Shown: one piece after another, positions 12,866-22,728 of the stretch
Numbering within the stretch: the first letter of the stretch is position 1
Layout of the letters: each line of letters begins with the position of its first letter
NCBI GenBank assembly: GCA_038503075.1
Contig: JBCAML010000009.1
Span: forward strand, 1,488,001-1,552,000
Length of the DNA: 64,000 nucleotides
From: Gyromitra esculenta
Lineage: Eukaryota > Ascomycota > Pezizomycetes > Pezizales > Discinaceae
Reading direction: 5' to 3'
Program-made: the position numbers and the translations under genes
The notes under the pieces: model-generated
Told to the model about the DNA's origin: nothing
Seen by the model: only the letters and a program-made list of their open reading frames with translations
The model's database searches: none

Positions 12866-15627
12866 TCAACCAACTCGGCCCCTCTGATACTTAGCAGCCT
12901 TCTTCCTCTGAGAACTCGCCTGCTTCGCAGCCTCCCTATAGAACCACGGCGTTTTTCCTTCCGCCTCGATGCCCACCGAGGGCACATGCATCGGTACTGG
13001 AACCACATCCTTAAACACTTCGATGCCCAGGGGCTTCTTGCGTGCCCGTGCTTTCCCTAGCTTATCGCCAGTCGCAAAGACAGGGACCACAACGCCGCAT
13101 TCCCAGTTTTTGCACTTCATCTTCGGCATCTTCTTGGCGCGGTTCATCACCAGTTTACCCCTAGTCCAGTCAGTCCCCAGAACAACACCCCCGCACGCAC
13201 ACACACAAACGCTCCAAAAGAGGGGGGGAGGTTACCAAGCACTCTCGCTAAAATTAGCAGACCCAACATAAGCCCACGCATCCAGCTTTCCAGCCTCCGT
13301 ATCAATCTGCACCGGCGGCCTAACAAACATCATTTTATTGTGCATCAGGATGCCTTCCCTCACGCTTTTGCAGTCCCTCAGTACTGCTCTCGGGTAGCTT
13401 TCCGCGTCCCACCACTGCTCGGTGAAGCAGATGGTCCCCGCGTTCATAACGCCGCCCACGCTCGCCGCCACCGAGTCGCGGCTCGGGAAGTAGAGTCTGA
13501 ACCTCTTGCTGACATAGCTCCAGCTGTTCACTTCTCCGCCATCGGAATCGCTCTCGGTGTCTTCGTCTTCGTCTTCGTCTGTAAGTTCTACCACTTTTAC
13601 TTTCCTCTCTTTCCCTTTTCGCTGCTTTTGGGGCCCCTTCGTCTTTACTTTCGGCATCCTCCTCAGCTCGCTCCTCGTCAGTGGCGGCGGGAGTGCTGCA
13701 CGTTGCTCCATGTTTGCCAGTCCGTTGCTGCCCATCGCGGCGCGGTAGAGGTTCATGATGAAGTCTTTATCGGTGGCCCCGAGGGAGGAGGTGACAAAGT
13801 CGACCTCCGTGCCGCGGGTAGTGCAGTTGTAGCCGAGTTGTGTGATGGCGTTGCCGAGACCTATGTACCCGGTTTGATTGGTCAGTTCGTCGTAGTGCTC
13901 GCCTCCGATGGAGTGGATGAACGCCATGGGTGCGGTGGCGGAGAAGTCGTAGGCTGGGAGACGGATGAGGACGTCTTCTGGGATGGTCTTGGCTTTGCAG
14001 AACTGGGTGAGGGAGGTTTGGAAGGGTGTTTGGTCGAGCTGTGGGGATGGGAGTTTTGGGAGGTCGATTATGAAGACGGTCTATTTGTTTGTTAGCATGT
14101 TTACCTTTGGGAGGGAGGGGAGGAGAGTGAGGGATGTACGTTTTCCATATTTCCACGCTCGCCCCAATCGTAATCCGTCAAATTCGCGCTCGGCACCGCA
14201 ATCCTTAACCAATCCTCTCCAGTCTCTGGGTTCCGATGAAACAATATCATGAGTTTGCTATGCATACAGTTCGTCTTCTCCATAGGCGGGAACACAACGG
14301 TCGTCTTCGGCAGTCCGCCAAGAACCTCCAATATCGCCTTTTTATCGCCGTCCTCCTTCGCCTGCATGACCATAACGAAGCGCTGCAACTTTTTGCTCGG
14401 GATCTTGGTCCACAACCATCCGTGGTCCCACTGATACGCGGACAATACCGCGCCGTATAACGTTTCTTTCTGCAGCACCTCCTCGAACGTAACGTCGGTG
14501 CCATCACGGGGCACGCCCTTAACCCACGTCTTTTTGACGACGCCCCGCGCAAACTTCATGCCTTGGGCTGAGGAGCTACTGGTGAAGAACTTGTAGGCTG
14601 GGATCGGTTCGACCTCTTCTCTAGGGGCTGGGGGGTTGGACTGCATTATTATACCCAGCCGTTGTTGGGTAGCGGAAATGCCCACACGGGAGGTCGTCTT
14701 TGCCAGGCGCTCTAGCCGGTCACGCTCCATCTGGGCTCTGTTGATGCCGAAGAATGACGTTCGTTTGGGTTGTGTAGTATCGGCGGTCGCCTGCGTGTCT
14801 GTGGCTCTGGGAGAAGGAGCTCTGTGGAAGTTGGTGGCCGGTGGATCCTGTCTCGTGCTCGCTGTAGCTTCTGGACTCCAGCTTCTGGAGAATTGAGCTT
14901 CACGGGTGTTGATGGCTGGCGGGATTTGTTCTGTACTTGCTGTAGCTTCTCGAGCCCTGCTTGTGAAGGATGGAGCTTCGCGAGTGTTGATGGCTGGTGG
15001 GATCTGTTCTATACTTGCTGTAGCTTCTCGAGTGCTGATGACTGGCGGGCTCTGTTCTGTATTTGCCGCAACTCTTAGGATTTTTCTTTTGAGAGACGGT
15101 GGTTTGTAGGTGCCTGTAGCTGGCAAATCCATCTTTGCATCCGTCGTGGCATCCGCATTCCCACTTTTAGAAACCGGGGCTCTGTAAGTGCCAGTAACCG
15201 TCAAATCCTGCCTCTTCGTATACGAAGCAGCATCGACATTCCTGTCTTTAAAAGTGACAGGTCTGCGAGAACTAGTAACTGAAGAATCCCTGGCAGCCTT
15301 GACAGCCTTCCTGCTCGGCGGCGGCGGCGGTGGGACCTCCTCCAAATCAGACTCCGTATCCGAAATAACGATCAGATCGGCCTTCCTCTTTGCCGCCCCT
15401 CTCGACTCTGCTGTTGCCATCTCCCCTCCTCTTCTTTCCCCGGTTCTCGAAGACTCCCCTCTCGACTCCCCCAGCCCCAGCCCCAACCCCACACCCAGCC
15501 CCGTAGAAAACACCGACGAAGCAGCCTCCACCCTCCCCTGCTGCAGCGACATCTGGATAGCCAGCGCCAGCTCTGCGTCCTCCTCCTCGCCGTCCGAGTC
15601 GGGGACTACGTACGGATCATCGGCCAT
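12866..15627 (-). CDS. tdp1: Tyrosyl-DNA phosphodiesterase 1
   Basis: Tdp1 hydrolyses the 3'-phosphotyrosyl bond left by stalled topoisomerase I. The protein starts MADDPYVVPDSDG and carries a ubiquitin-interacting motif (EDAELALAIQMSLQQ) at ~15-30. A ~300-residue low-complexity linker with a degenerate 26-residue repeat follows, then the catalytic fold. Both HKD motifs are visible: TNCMHSKLMI near 14270 (H and K present) and ILMHNKMMFV near 13345. The C-terminal GSANFSESAWG block is split by an intron at about 13235-13160. Another intron near 14140-14080 joins GNMEN to TVFIIDLPKLP. An acidic insertion (DEDEDEDTESDSD) lies between the HKD motifs. The frame stays open upstream to a second ATG at 15825, adding 66 basic residues (see findings). 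All catalytic residues expected by eye are present, so it should be active. Confidence 0.95.
14812..15066 (-). repeat. Degenerate 26-residue coding repeat in TDP1 linker
   Basis: Three to four units of about 78 bp encode variants of EATASxEQIPPAINTREA followed by a Ser/Arg spacer. The two central units are nearly identical at DNA level, suggesting recent tandem duplication. The outer units are more diverged. Confidence 0.85.
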
Positions 15628-16886
15628 CTTGCTGTTTCGGCGGCGGGACCGCGGGTGGACGAACACGGGGCGGGTGTTGGCCTCCAGCGAGAGGGAGGCG
15701 GGCGGCGACGGAGGGATGTAGGGCGAGCGGGTGCGGATTGCGGTGGGGACGCGTTTGGTTGTGAGGGATCGGCAACACACGTGCACGGACCGGATCGCTG
15801 TTGTGCGGTACTGCGCTACCAACATTCTCTGCGGTGTTTGTCCGGGGGGGGTTATCGGGGGGGGTCAATTGGGGGGGGAGGGGGGGTTGATAGGTTGTGT
15901 TTTTTGCTGTTTCTTTTTTTCTTTCGGCATCGGGGTTTGGGGATCTGCGGGCTGGTGTGCAACCGCACTAGCTGTGATCCGGCGCCGGGACTCGGCGGTT
16001 CTGCATCATTGCCGCATGCAGATGCTGTGCAGCGCTGGTGTTAACGCTCGGAATATTCTCCGGGCCACGGCGTGGAGGCCATGGTACGGATTGCTGTGGT
16101 GATGTATTTCATCCACTGGCGGTAATTGCCCTGTTGAGGGAGCTGCGATGGCCTGTTTCCTGCACTGTGTGTGAATCCTCTCAGGCACCGTCTTAGGGAG
16201 CAAAGTCTTCTGTAACTGCAGCCAGGACCAGAGCCATAGTCGTAGTTCCTCTGCCCTTCAGTAGGTCGCTGTATCACTGACCTCGAATTCTGTTATGAGG
16301 CAGGACAGACTCTCTGGAGAGTGTCCCTGTATGCTCCATATTTTATTTTCGAAGTCAACAGACCCAGCCTTCGTACACTGGCTTTCAGTACACTCCCATT
16401 GCAAGTGCAAGTAGCTGTACGAGGTCTAGATATAGTACTACCAAGGAACCCATAGGTTTATGCACTGCCCAATCAAACCACAGATACATATGTATGTATA
16501 GTACGACTATCTACTACTCGCAGACAGTCCTCTCAACAGCAAATCGATTAATTGCCAACCGTCTTCAAGCTCAAAGAGACTATTTTATTCCGCTTCTGTG
16601 ATGAGTAAAGGAGAAGAGCTGGACGCATTCACACAGAGGATATACTCCGGTTATTGGGAGGACGCCCGTGTCTGCGAAGAGTCACCACAAATCACTCGCA
16701 CTACTATTTCCCAGTCACGATCATTTCCACTCCACTCAGTCAATCCAAGTCGCAATAAAACTGCCATCTCAGACAAATAAAGCCCCCTACATATATTCCT
16801 ACACTCAATCTACCCTACACCAGCCCCCGCAGCCCCACAGCTACTACAGCCACCAACCCCCTCCACCTCCCCCCAACCCACAATCC
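15628..16886. other. TDP1 upstream region and dioxygenase 3' region
   Basis: This region holds the possible 66-codon N-terminal extension of TDP1 (15628-15825), a very strong four-run G tract at 15844-15886 and otherwise unremarkable sequence. Short open frames at 16006-16277 and 16598-16780 have no support. Confidence 0.5.
15844..15886 (+). other. Potential G-quadruplex (G8-N5-G8-N6-G8-N1-G7)
   Basis: Four G-runs of 8, 8, 8 and 7 bases are separated by loops TTATC, TCAATT and A. They sit on the plus strand, the template strand of TDP1, 20-60 bp upstream of the distal TDP1 ATG at 15825. This fits the standard G4 folding rule very well. Confidence 0.8.
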
Positions 16887-18217
16887 CTAAAACCCTCCCG
16901 GCGGCGCTCCACTTGGCGCGCCCCCCGGCGCAGACCCACTCGGCGCACCCCCCGGCCCCGCCCCCCCAGCTCCCGAACCCGCATTCGCGACCCCGCCATG
17001 ACTCGTCCACGTCGCCGCCGACCCCACCGAATACGCCGCGGCCGTATCCACCCCGATCGAGATCCACCCCAGCAAGCCGTCCTCCACCGCCTCGCCCAGC
17101 AGCACATACTCCATGACCGGATCCATCCCCGCCGCCTCCTGCGCCATGATCTGGTCGTCCGCGTTCGGCGTGAGCGCCTGCGTGTTGGTCGAGTACGGGC
17201 TCGCGAGCTCCACCTGCGCGATCAGGTCCTGGTCGAAGAACAGCTGCCCCACGTGCGAGACCGTGCCCCCGCTGAGCGTGGCGTTGGGCAACATCGTCGC
17301 GTTCAGGTGCGCGAGTATGTGCACGTGCGTTGCGCGCCCGGTGTAGTGGCCCGGAAAGACGGTGAGGAACTGGACGACGCCGTCGGCGTCGGTGGGCTGG
17401 ATCCCGCGGAGCGCGGTGTTGTTCTGGGTGTGTTAGATTGGACACAGTAGTAGTGATAGGAAGAAGGGTGCTTACGATGTTTGTGGCGTCGGAGGAGTCG
17501 CCGTTGCCGCTGGCGACTATGCCAGAGTAGACGCCGGTTGCGTTTGCTGTGGTGTTGGTTAATATATGAGGGAGTAGAAGGTGAGGAGTGAGGAATGAGA
17601 GGACTTACCGTGCCACCAGTCGAGATAGAGATTCTGGATAGGCTCGCACGTAGAGACGTCGATAAGCTGGACATCAGCGTAGAGGTCCACACCGCCTTGA
17701 GTCTCTCTGATATCCTGTCGAATATACTCCCCATCCACATCTACCCCCAACCCAAGTCAGCAAAGGACTCCCCAACCAGCCAACCAAGAAACTTACAATA
17801 CGGCCCCTGCGTAACCTCCGGCTGCAGCACACAGGACACATTCCCCGTAAAAAGCACCTCCGTCCCCGTCTCCAGCGTAACGTCCGTCAGCCCGGAATGA
17901 TGGCCCGTCGCCAACACAGAATCCAGGTCTCTTCTGGCCCTCAGATACGGCCGTCCGCCCTGCAGCGACCGCTTCTCCCGGATCGAGGCCGCGAGGGCTG
18001 CACGGCGCGCAATCGCCTTTTCCTCGAAGCCCCGTGCTTTGAGCTTGGATGCGCAGCCGGCGAGAGAGCGCTTGGACATTGCGGCGAAGTTGGCGCGGCG
18101 GGCGAGGGAGGCGGCGCTGTTCCCGTCGTGGGCGCCAGGATGGGCGACTGTGGTGGTGGCCGTGCCTAGGAACGTGATGGCCGTGAAGGCGGTGAGGAGG
18201 TTGGTGAGTTGGACCAT
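16887..18217 (-). CDS. Secreted intradiol ring-cleavage dioxygenase-like protein
   Basis: The protein begins with a signal peptide (MVQLTNLLTAFTAITFLGTA, cleavage probably before HPGAHDG). A basic, Arg/Lys-rich propeptide-like stretch to ~100 follows, then the intradiol dioxygenase fold. The four iron ligands of the family are visible: the tyrosine of GPYY (formed across the 17741-17796 intron), the tyrosine of GVYSG and the two histidines of RATHVHIL. The fungal secreted members oxidise catechol-type aromatics and are associated with lignin- or plant-derived phenolics; the substrate here is not determinable. The exons are 17797-18217, 17609-17740, about 17475-17550 and 16887 to about 17420. 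The C-terminus is a low-complexity Gly/Ala/Pro/Ser tail (~30 residues, ending PPGGF), common in secreted fungal proteins. The gene stands alone between long intergenic regions. Confidence 0.93.
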
Positions 18218-18274
18218 TTTTTGGGGGGGGGGTGGAAGTTATATAGGTGCAGTAGGGGGGATCAATCCGGATTG

Positions 18275-18276
<2 letters not shown>

Positions 18277-18312
<36 letters not shown>
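18277..18312. repeat. (TG)18 microsatellite
   Basis: A perfect TG run lies 60 bp upstream of the dioxygenase start codon, where it could influence promoter spacing. Confidence 0.97.
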
Positions 18313-18316
<4 letters not shown>

Positions 18317-20050
18317 TGAATTTGAATGTGAAGGAATGCTAGAAGAGCTGCTTGATGGATTTAGCTCTAGCTGGGTGGATATGTCCTCGTTATATACAGA
18401 TATCTAGACCGCAATCTTCTGCTCTGGAAAAAAAACGCAATGGCGCTGTTCTGTTACTCTGCCGGCATTGAAAGTGTCGTCGTAAGAAGGTCAAGGATAT
18501 AATTACTGGTCCTGCCATGGGTAGGTCAAAGTCCTAGAACGACATACTGCGCCGGCACTGTTTGTATGTTTAGGGCTTTTTTTTACAGGGGGGGGACCCA
18601 TGAGTTTGTGCTCTATTTTGTGTTGTGCTCTTCGGATATTACTACACCGGGGCACGCTTGTTAGTGCGTCGTAATACTTTGATAACGGTTGGGCTTTACC
18701 AATTCTTTGTAATTGTGGAGAAATGCAGATTTGATTCGAGGGCGGTTGCTGTAGTATCCTTTTGCCCAGTTCTTAGTTCTTAATATCCCACTTGTACACA
18801 TACTGGTATTAGACAGGTATGCCGAGTTAAGCATGAAGCCACAGAGTATCTACCAAGAATATCAAGCTTTGCCAACTCCACCGAACCAAGGACAGCGAGA
18901 ACACCAAGATCTGTTCGTTATGGTAGCAATAATGTCCTGGCTCAGCCTGCTGCGAGCTCAACCACAGTTCCGGGAACCCTCTCAGTCTCTACTGCCGCCA
19001 GACTAAGTACCTGCTATTCCCCTGTTGGCCGGTGTACGTATGCAAAATCCAAATGCCCAACGACCCAGACACACACGGTGTTTGCCAAGACTCGCCAAGG
19101 CCTTCAACCTGTAACTTTTCTAGCAGCGGGCGCTCCAACTAAAGTGCGTACGCGTTTCTTAGTCCAGCACTTATGCAATTGTGCCGATTGGCTGATACCC
19201 CACTATATGCGCCGATATATATATATGCACCCCGGCCGGAGTAGCTGGACGTCGCTTCGTCTTATAGCATCGTGCATTATAGTCCGGGCTTCACCGCGCG
19301 CGAGGCACAGTTCAACCCATCTGGTAGCTTCATGATCAGCTCACTCAATCGCAATGCTAGAGTAGCAAATTGGCGACCGGGGGGAGGGCAGATCCCCCCC
19401 AAAAGCGATTCGAGAAAGCCGAGGTATATATATAGTGGACTCGTAATCAACCCTCCTGTGACGGACGGCAAGACTTGAGCGGATAGAGGACGCTTTCCAG
19501 CCTCCGATATTACGGCATTACCTCAGTAGAAAGAAGCTTGTTGGTGATAGAAAACAGAACACCTCAATCCCCATGGGAGGGCGTGATTACCGATATGCAT
19601 ACTCGATGCGCAAGTAAATTCCCATCAACAAAGTAGCAGTACGTATACCCCCGACAAGGTAGTCGAAACATTGACGCAGTTATTTTCAATCCTGGAGCTG
19701 TAACTGGTTGGAGGTCTCGCCAAGAGGTTGGAATAAACTCTGGGCACTTTATTCATGCATGAATTTATGCAGTAACCCCAGACCCTGCCGACAGGGGATC
19801 CACTGCTATTAAGGTCATATAGTATCACTCGGTGAGGTGTGGAGTCGAATCCGGGATAGAAATTATGTTTGGGGATATTTCACGAAAGTTACGAGAAAGG
19901 AAATCGTAGGGCCGACGGAAGCCTTAGATTCCCTCCTATGTCTCGATCGACTCTGCCTCTTCTACTTGTAGACGTTCACCATACTAAAGACCAAACCCGA
20001 AACCTACGACTGTAGACTCGAGACCACGTAAACGTAGCCCTTTACAACAA

Positions 20051-20084
20051 AACTAAAAAAACTAAAAACTAAAAAAAACTAAAG
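20051..20084. repeat. Imperfect ACTAAAAA repeat
   Basis: Four ACTAAA(A)n units occur in a row in non-coding sequence. Confidence 0.8.
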
Positions 20085-20440
20085 AAGAGTCTCTGAACAA
20101 TTATCGATCTAGAGCTATGGTCCTACTACACTAACAAGTCAAGTTTATAACAAGAATAACTCCCCTGACGAATCCCATCGATATTATCGCGTGTCTCCTG
20201 GGCCAACCTCGTCGTTCCACTTCCTAGAATCGCCATTCCAGCGTACAAACCACCCGGACCTCGTAAGAAAAACCGTAACCCCTTTCATCTCAACAGCAAG
20301 GCGAATAGATATCCACTATACCTTCAGTCGTCAAAAGCCAACTCTTTTCTCCCGCCTCTATAATACCACTTAATTCACGCCCACAAACTCTCCCGAAACA
20401 GAAAATCTCATACACGCCATCAAGCTAGATTAAGAGACAA

Positions 20441-20640
20441 GATGGCTTCCGAAATTGCACAGGACCTCCACGCACCCACTTCGCGCAAGGAAATACTGTT
20501 TTATGCAAATGGAGGGGGTGGGGGGGAGGACAGGGAAAACGTGGCCCTCGCAGGCTGGGGTTTTTGCCACCGGCAACGGTGGAGCTCCATCTGGCCAAGA
20601 GGCCCGTGAAGTAGGCGTGATTAATCGGTGGATGGTGAAG
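20441..20640 (+). pseudogene. Possible remnant of a gene 5' end
   Basis: An ATG in good context, after an A/C-rich leader-like stretch, opens MASEIAQDLHAPTSRK. A possible intron with a poly-G core follows, then VFATGNGGAPSGQEAREV. The second piece faintly resembles the N-terminus of catalases (VxTTSNGxP). No further catalase sequence follows; the frame dissolves into repeat-like DNA. This could be a truncated gene or chance, and the resemblance is weak. Confidence 0.2.
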
Positions 20641-21814
20641 GCGAAGGTGAGAGCGAGGTTTGTACTGTTGCTGATGATAAACTGTTTTCCTATTAGTTCG
20701 CCTACAGGTAGCTATAGCGCTCACAGACTTATTACTAGTCTATTGCTTTGCTTTTAGGCCGACCGCGGCCGGTCGACTGACTTTTGGTTACCTCTAAGTA
20801 TTCTCTATACCACTGCATTACCACCTGGCTGAAAATATAAGCCATTAAGAAGCTTTTAAGGTAGCTTTCTCTTATAGTCGCAGCTCTGGCCATCACCCTT
20901 ACGAGGGCGTTTGGCTTGGCTTATTCAGATGATAGTTGACACCATGAATTTAGTTATAAAGCAGGCAAAGATGACAGGTTTTGTATTTCTATCGAGGAAG
21001 TTAGCTGGTGAGATATCGCTAACATTGCAGTTTAGTCCTCCCATAGCATTTTCCCACGGCTGTGGGTGGTACTGGTAGCGGGTTCCCTACTAGCTGAAGC
21101 GTTTGAATTAGTAGACTAAGCACCGTGAAAGAACGATTCTGGTAGCGCGAGTCGCTAACAATGAATATAAGAGGCTAGTTGGTCTTACTGCCCAAGCCAC
21201 ACACTACCAGGAGCTTGTCCGTATGTCTGACTTAATCGACCCAGTGTTAGACATACTAGTACTTTCGGGTCCTATTGAACGAACGTGCGCAGTCGCACTC
21301 TGGCTACCCTTTACCCTACACCCATAATGGTCCCAGTTGTGCTAGAAATATTAGGACAGTGTAAATCGAGGGTTATATAGGCCATGCACTTAAGACAAAT
21401 CGCCGCTTCTATCATTATTCACAGCGCAGCAACATATTTCAGCGAGTGATAGACTGTGACTTAAAATACTAGGCGGGGGAACCTAGCCTAGCGATCCTTT
21501 CTTTTTTTTGAGGCCGGTTGTTTAGTAGGATAACGGCTATGGTAGACGTGTGTTCACGACAGAATGTATTTAGTAATCAGTCATGATTGTGACCTTACAC
21601 ATAATTCTGGTAGAATATCGAGTTCAGATTTTCCGTGACAGGAACCATCCAAACACCTCTCTCACACGGGCATGCATACATGCAGAAAGAACAAAGTCGC
21701 CATATTTATATTTTGCAGGTATCGTATCGTATATACACTCCAAAGTTGATTTCACAAACATTTAACTCAAAACCCCAAACTCCAGATACGAAGAAAAAAA
21801 AAATCAGTCCTCCC

Positions 21815-22366
21815 TTAACCTCCATGGAGGGTCGAAACAAAAAGAATAGTGTCTCCTTCCTGCAGCACGTATTCGTCCTCCCCTTCGAGCTCCCAGTCGG
21901 CGTCATTGATTAGGACCAAAATTCCATTTCGCCTAGAGATCACAGCAAGTCAGTAGAACAGAATATCTAGATATAATCTCTCCTCTACTTCCAAGTAGCT
22001 TTTTAAAAAAAACTAGTTGCGTCTGTATTACACAAGACTAAAGATCAGAAGAGAGGAAGCCCTACACAGTGCCGTCCATAACAAACATATCTTTCCGTCC
22101 ACCCTTAATCAAATTATCGCACAAGTAGCCCACAAGAAATCCAATATTCGAGGGACTCCCCGAAGGGTCTTTCATCGGGACCTGGAGCTTATAGGTCTTT
22201 TTATTAGAGAACAACAGCTCGAGCCCGCCACTACAAGTCCAGAAATATATTAGCATAACACTGAATACCTCCAGCTCCAAAACAAATAACCCCACCTAAA
22301 CTCGACGGTAATGGGCATAGTCTCCACCTTGAGCTCCTCGTCAACACGATTCCCAGAATGACCCAT
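21815..22366 (-). CDS. urm1: Ubiquitin-related modifier Urm1
   Basis: Urm1 is the sulfur carrier for 2-thiolation of wobble uridine in cytosolic tRNAs and can also be conjugated to proteins. Three exons (22296-22366, 22066-22230, 21815-21932) total 354 nt, encoding 117 residues. The protein shows the family core [16 protein letters not shown], the LCDNLI...[11 protein letters not shown] block, [18 protein letters not shown] and the C-terminal FVSTLHGG that ends in the Gly-Gly thiocarboxylated by Uba4. Translation probably starts at [10 protein letters not shown] (22366), although the internal Met of MPITVEF is also possible and gives the length more usual for the family. It is head-to-head with CBC1, sharing 362 bp. 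Confidence 0.95.
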
Positions 22367-22728
22367 GGTGTTTGTATACTCTCGAAAGGCGATAGTGGGG
22401 GGGGCGTAGAAAAGCACGGTGGGGCAAGAGCCAAAAGCAGCTCACAAGGTCCCCAAAGAAGTCAACAAAAGAAAAAGAAAAAAGCGAAACCCAGGCTGAG
22501 TCAGCCAACCTCAACGCCAAGACATGCGTGAATATGGTAGAAACGCGGTTCCCGTACAATTTCGATCTTTCTTAACGCCGCGAAAGGGAAGTGACGGGAG
22601 AGAAAAAAAAACGGCACGCCTGAAACAAAATCAAAGAATCATCACAAGTCAATCTACAACAATCGAATCCCCCCCTTCTTTTTTTTTTACCGGTACAAAG
22701 GAAATAGGTCAGTAAAGAAAGACAAAAT
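22367..22728. promoter_or_regulatory. Bidirectional promoter region URM1/CBC1
   Basis: These 362 bp separate the start codons of two divergent housekeeping genes and must hold both promoters. The T-run at 22678-22689 lies just before the CBC1 start. No specific factor site could be assigned. Confidence 0.6.

Larger units (their letters stand above)
18218..21814. other. 3.6 kb gene-poor region
   Basis: This region lies between the dioxygenase start and the URM1 stop. It contains the (TG)18 microsatellite, an ACTAAAAA-type repeat near 20051 and a possible gene remnant at 20441. I found no intact coding sequence, tRNA or recognisable transposase. Sequence from about 20,750 to 21,500 looks like decayed repeat but matches nothing I can name. 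Confidence 0.5.

Noticed and set aside
13340..14095. 251-codon plus-strand frame opposite TDP1
   Set aside because: Antisense shadow of TDP1; no domain on that strand.
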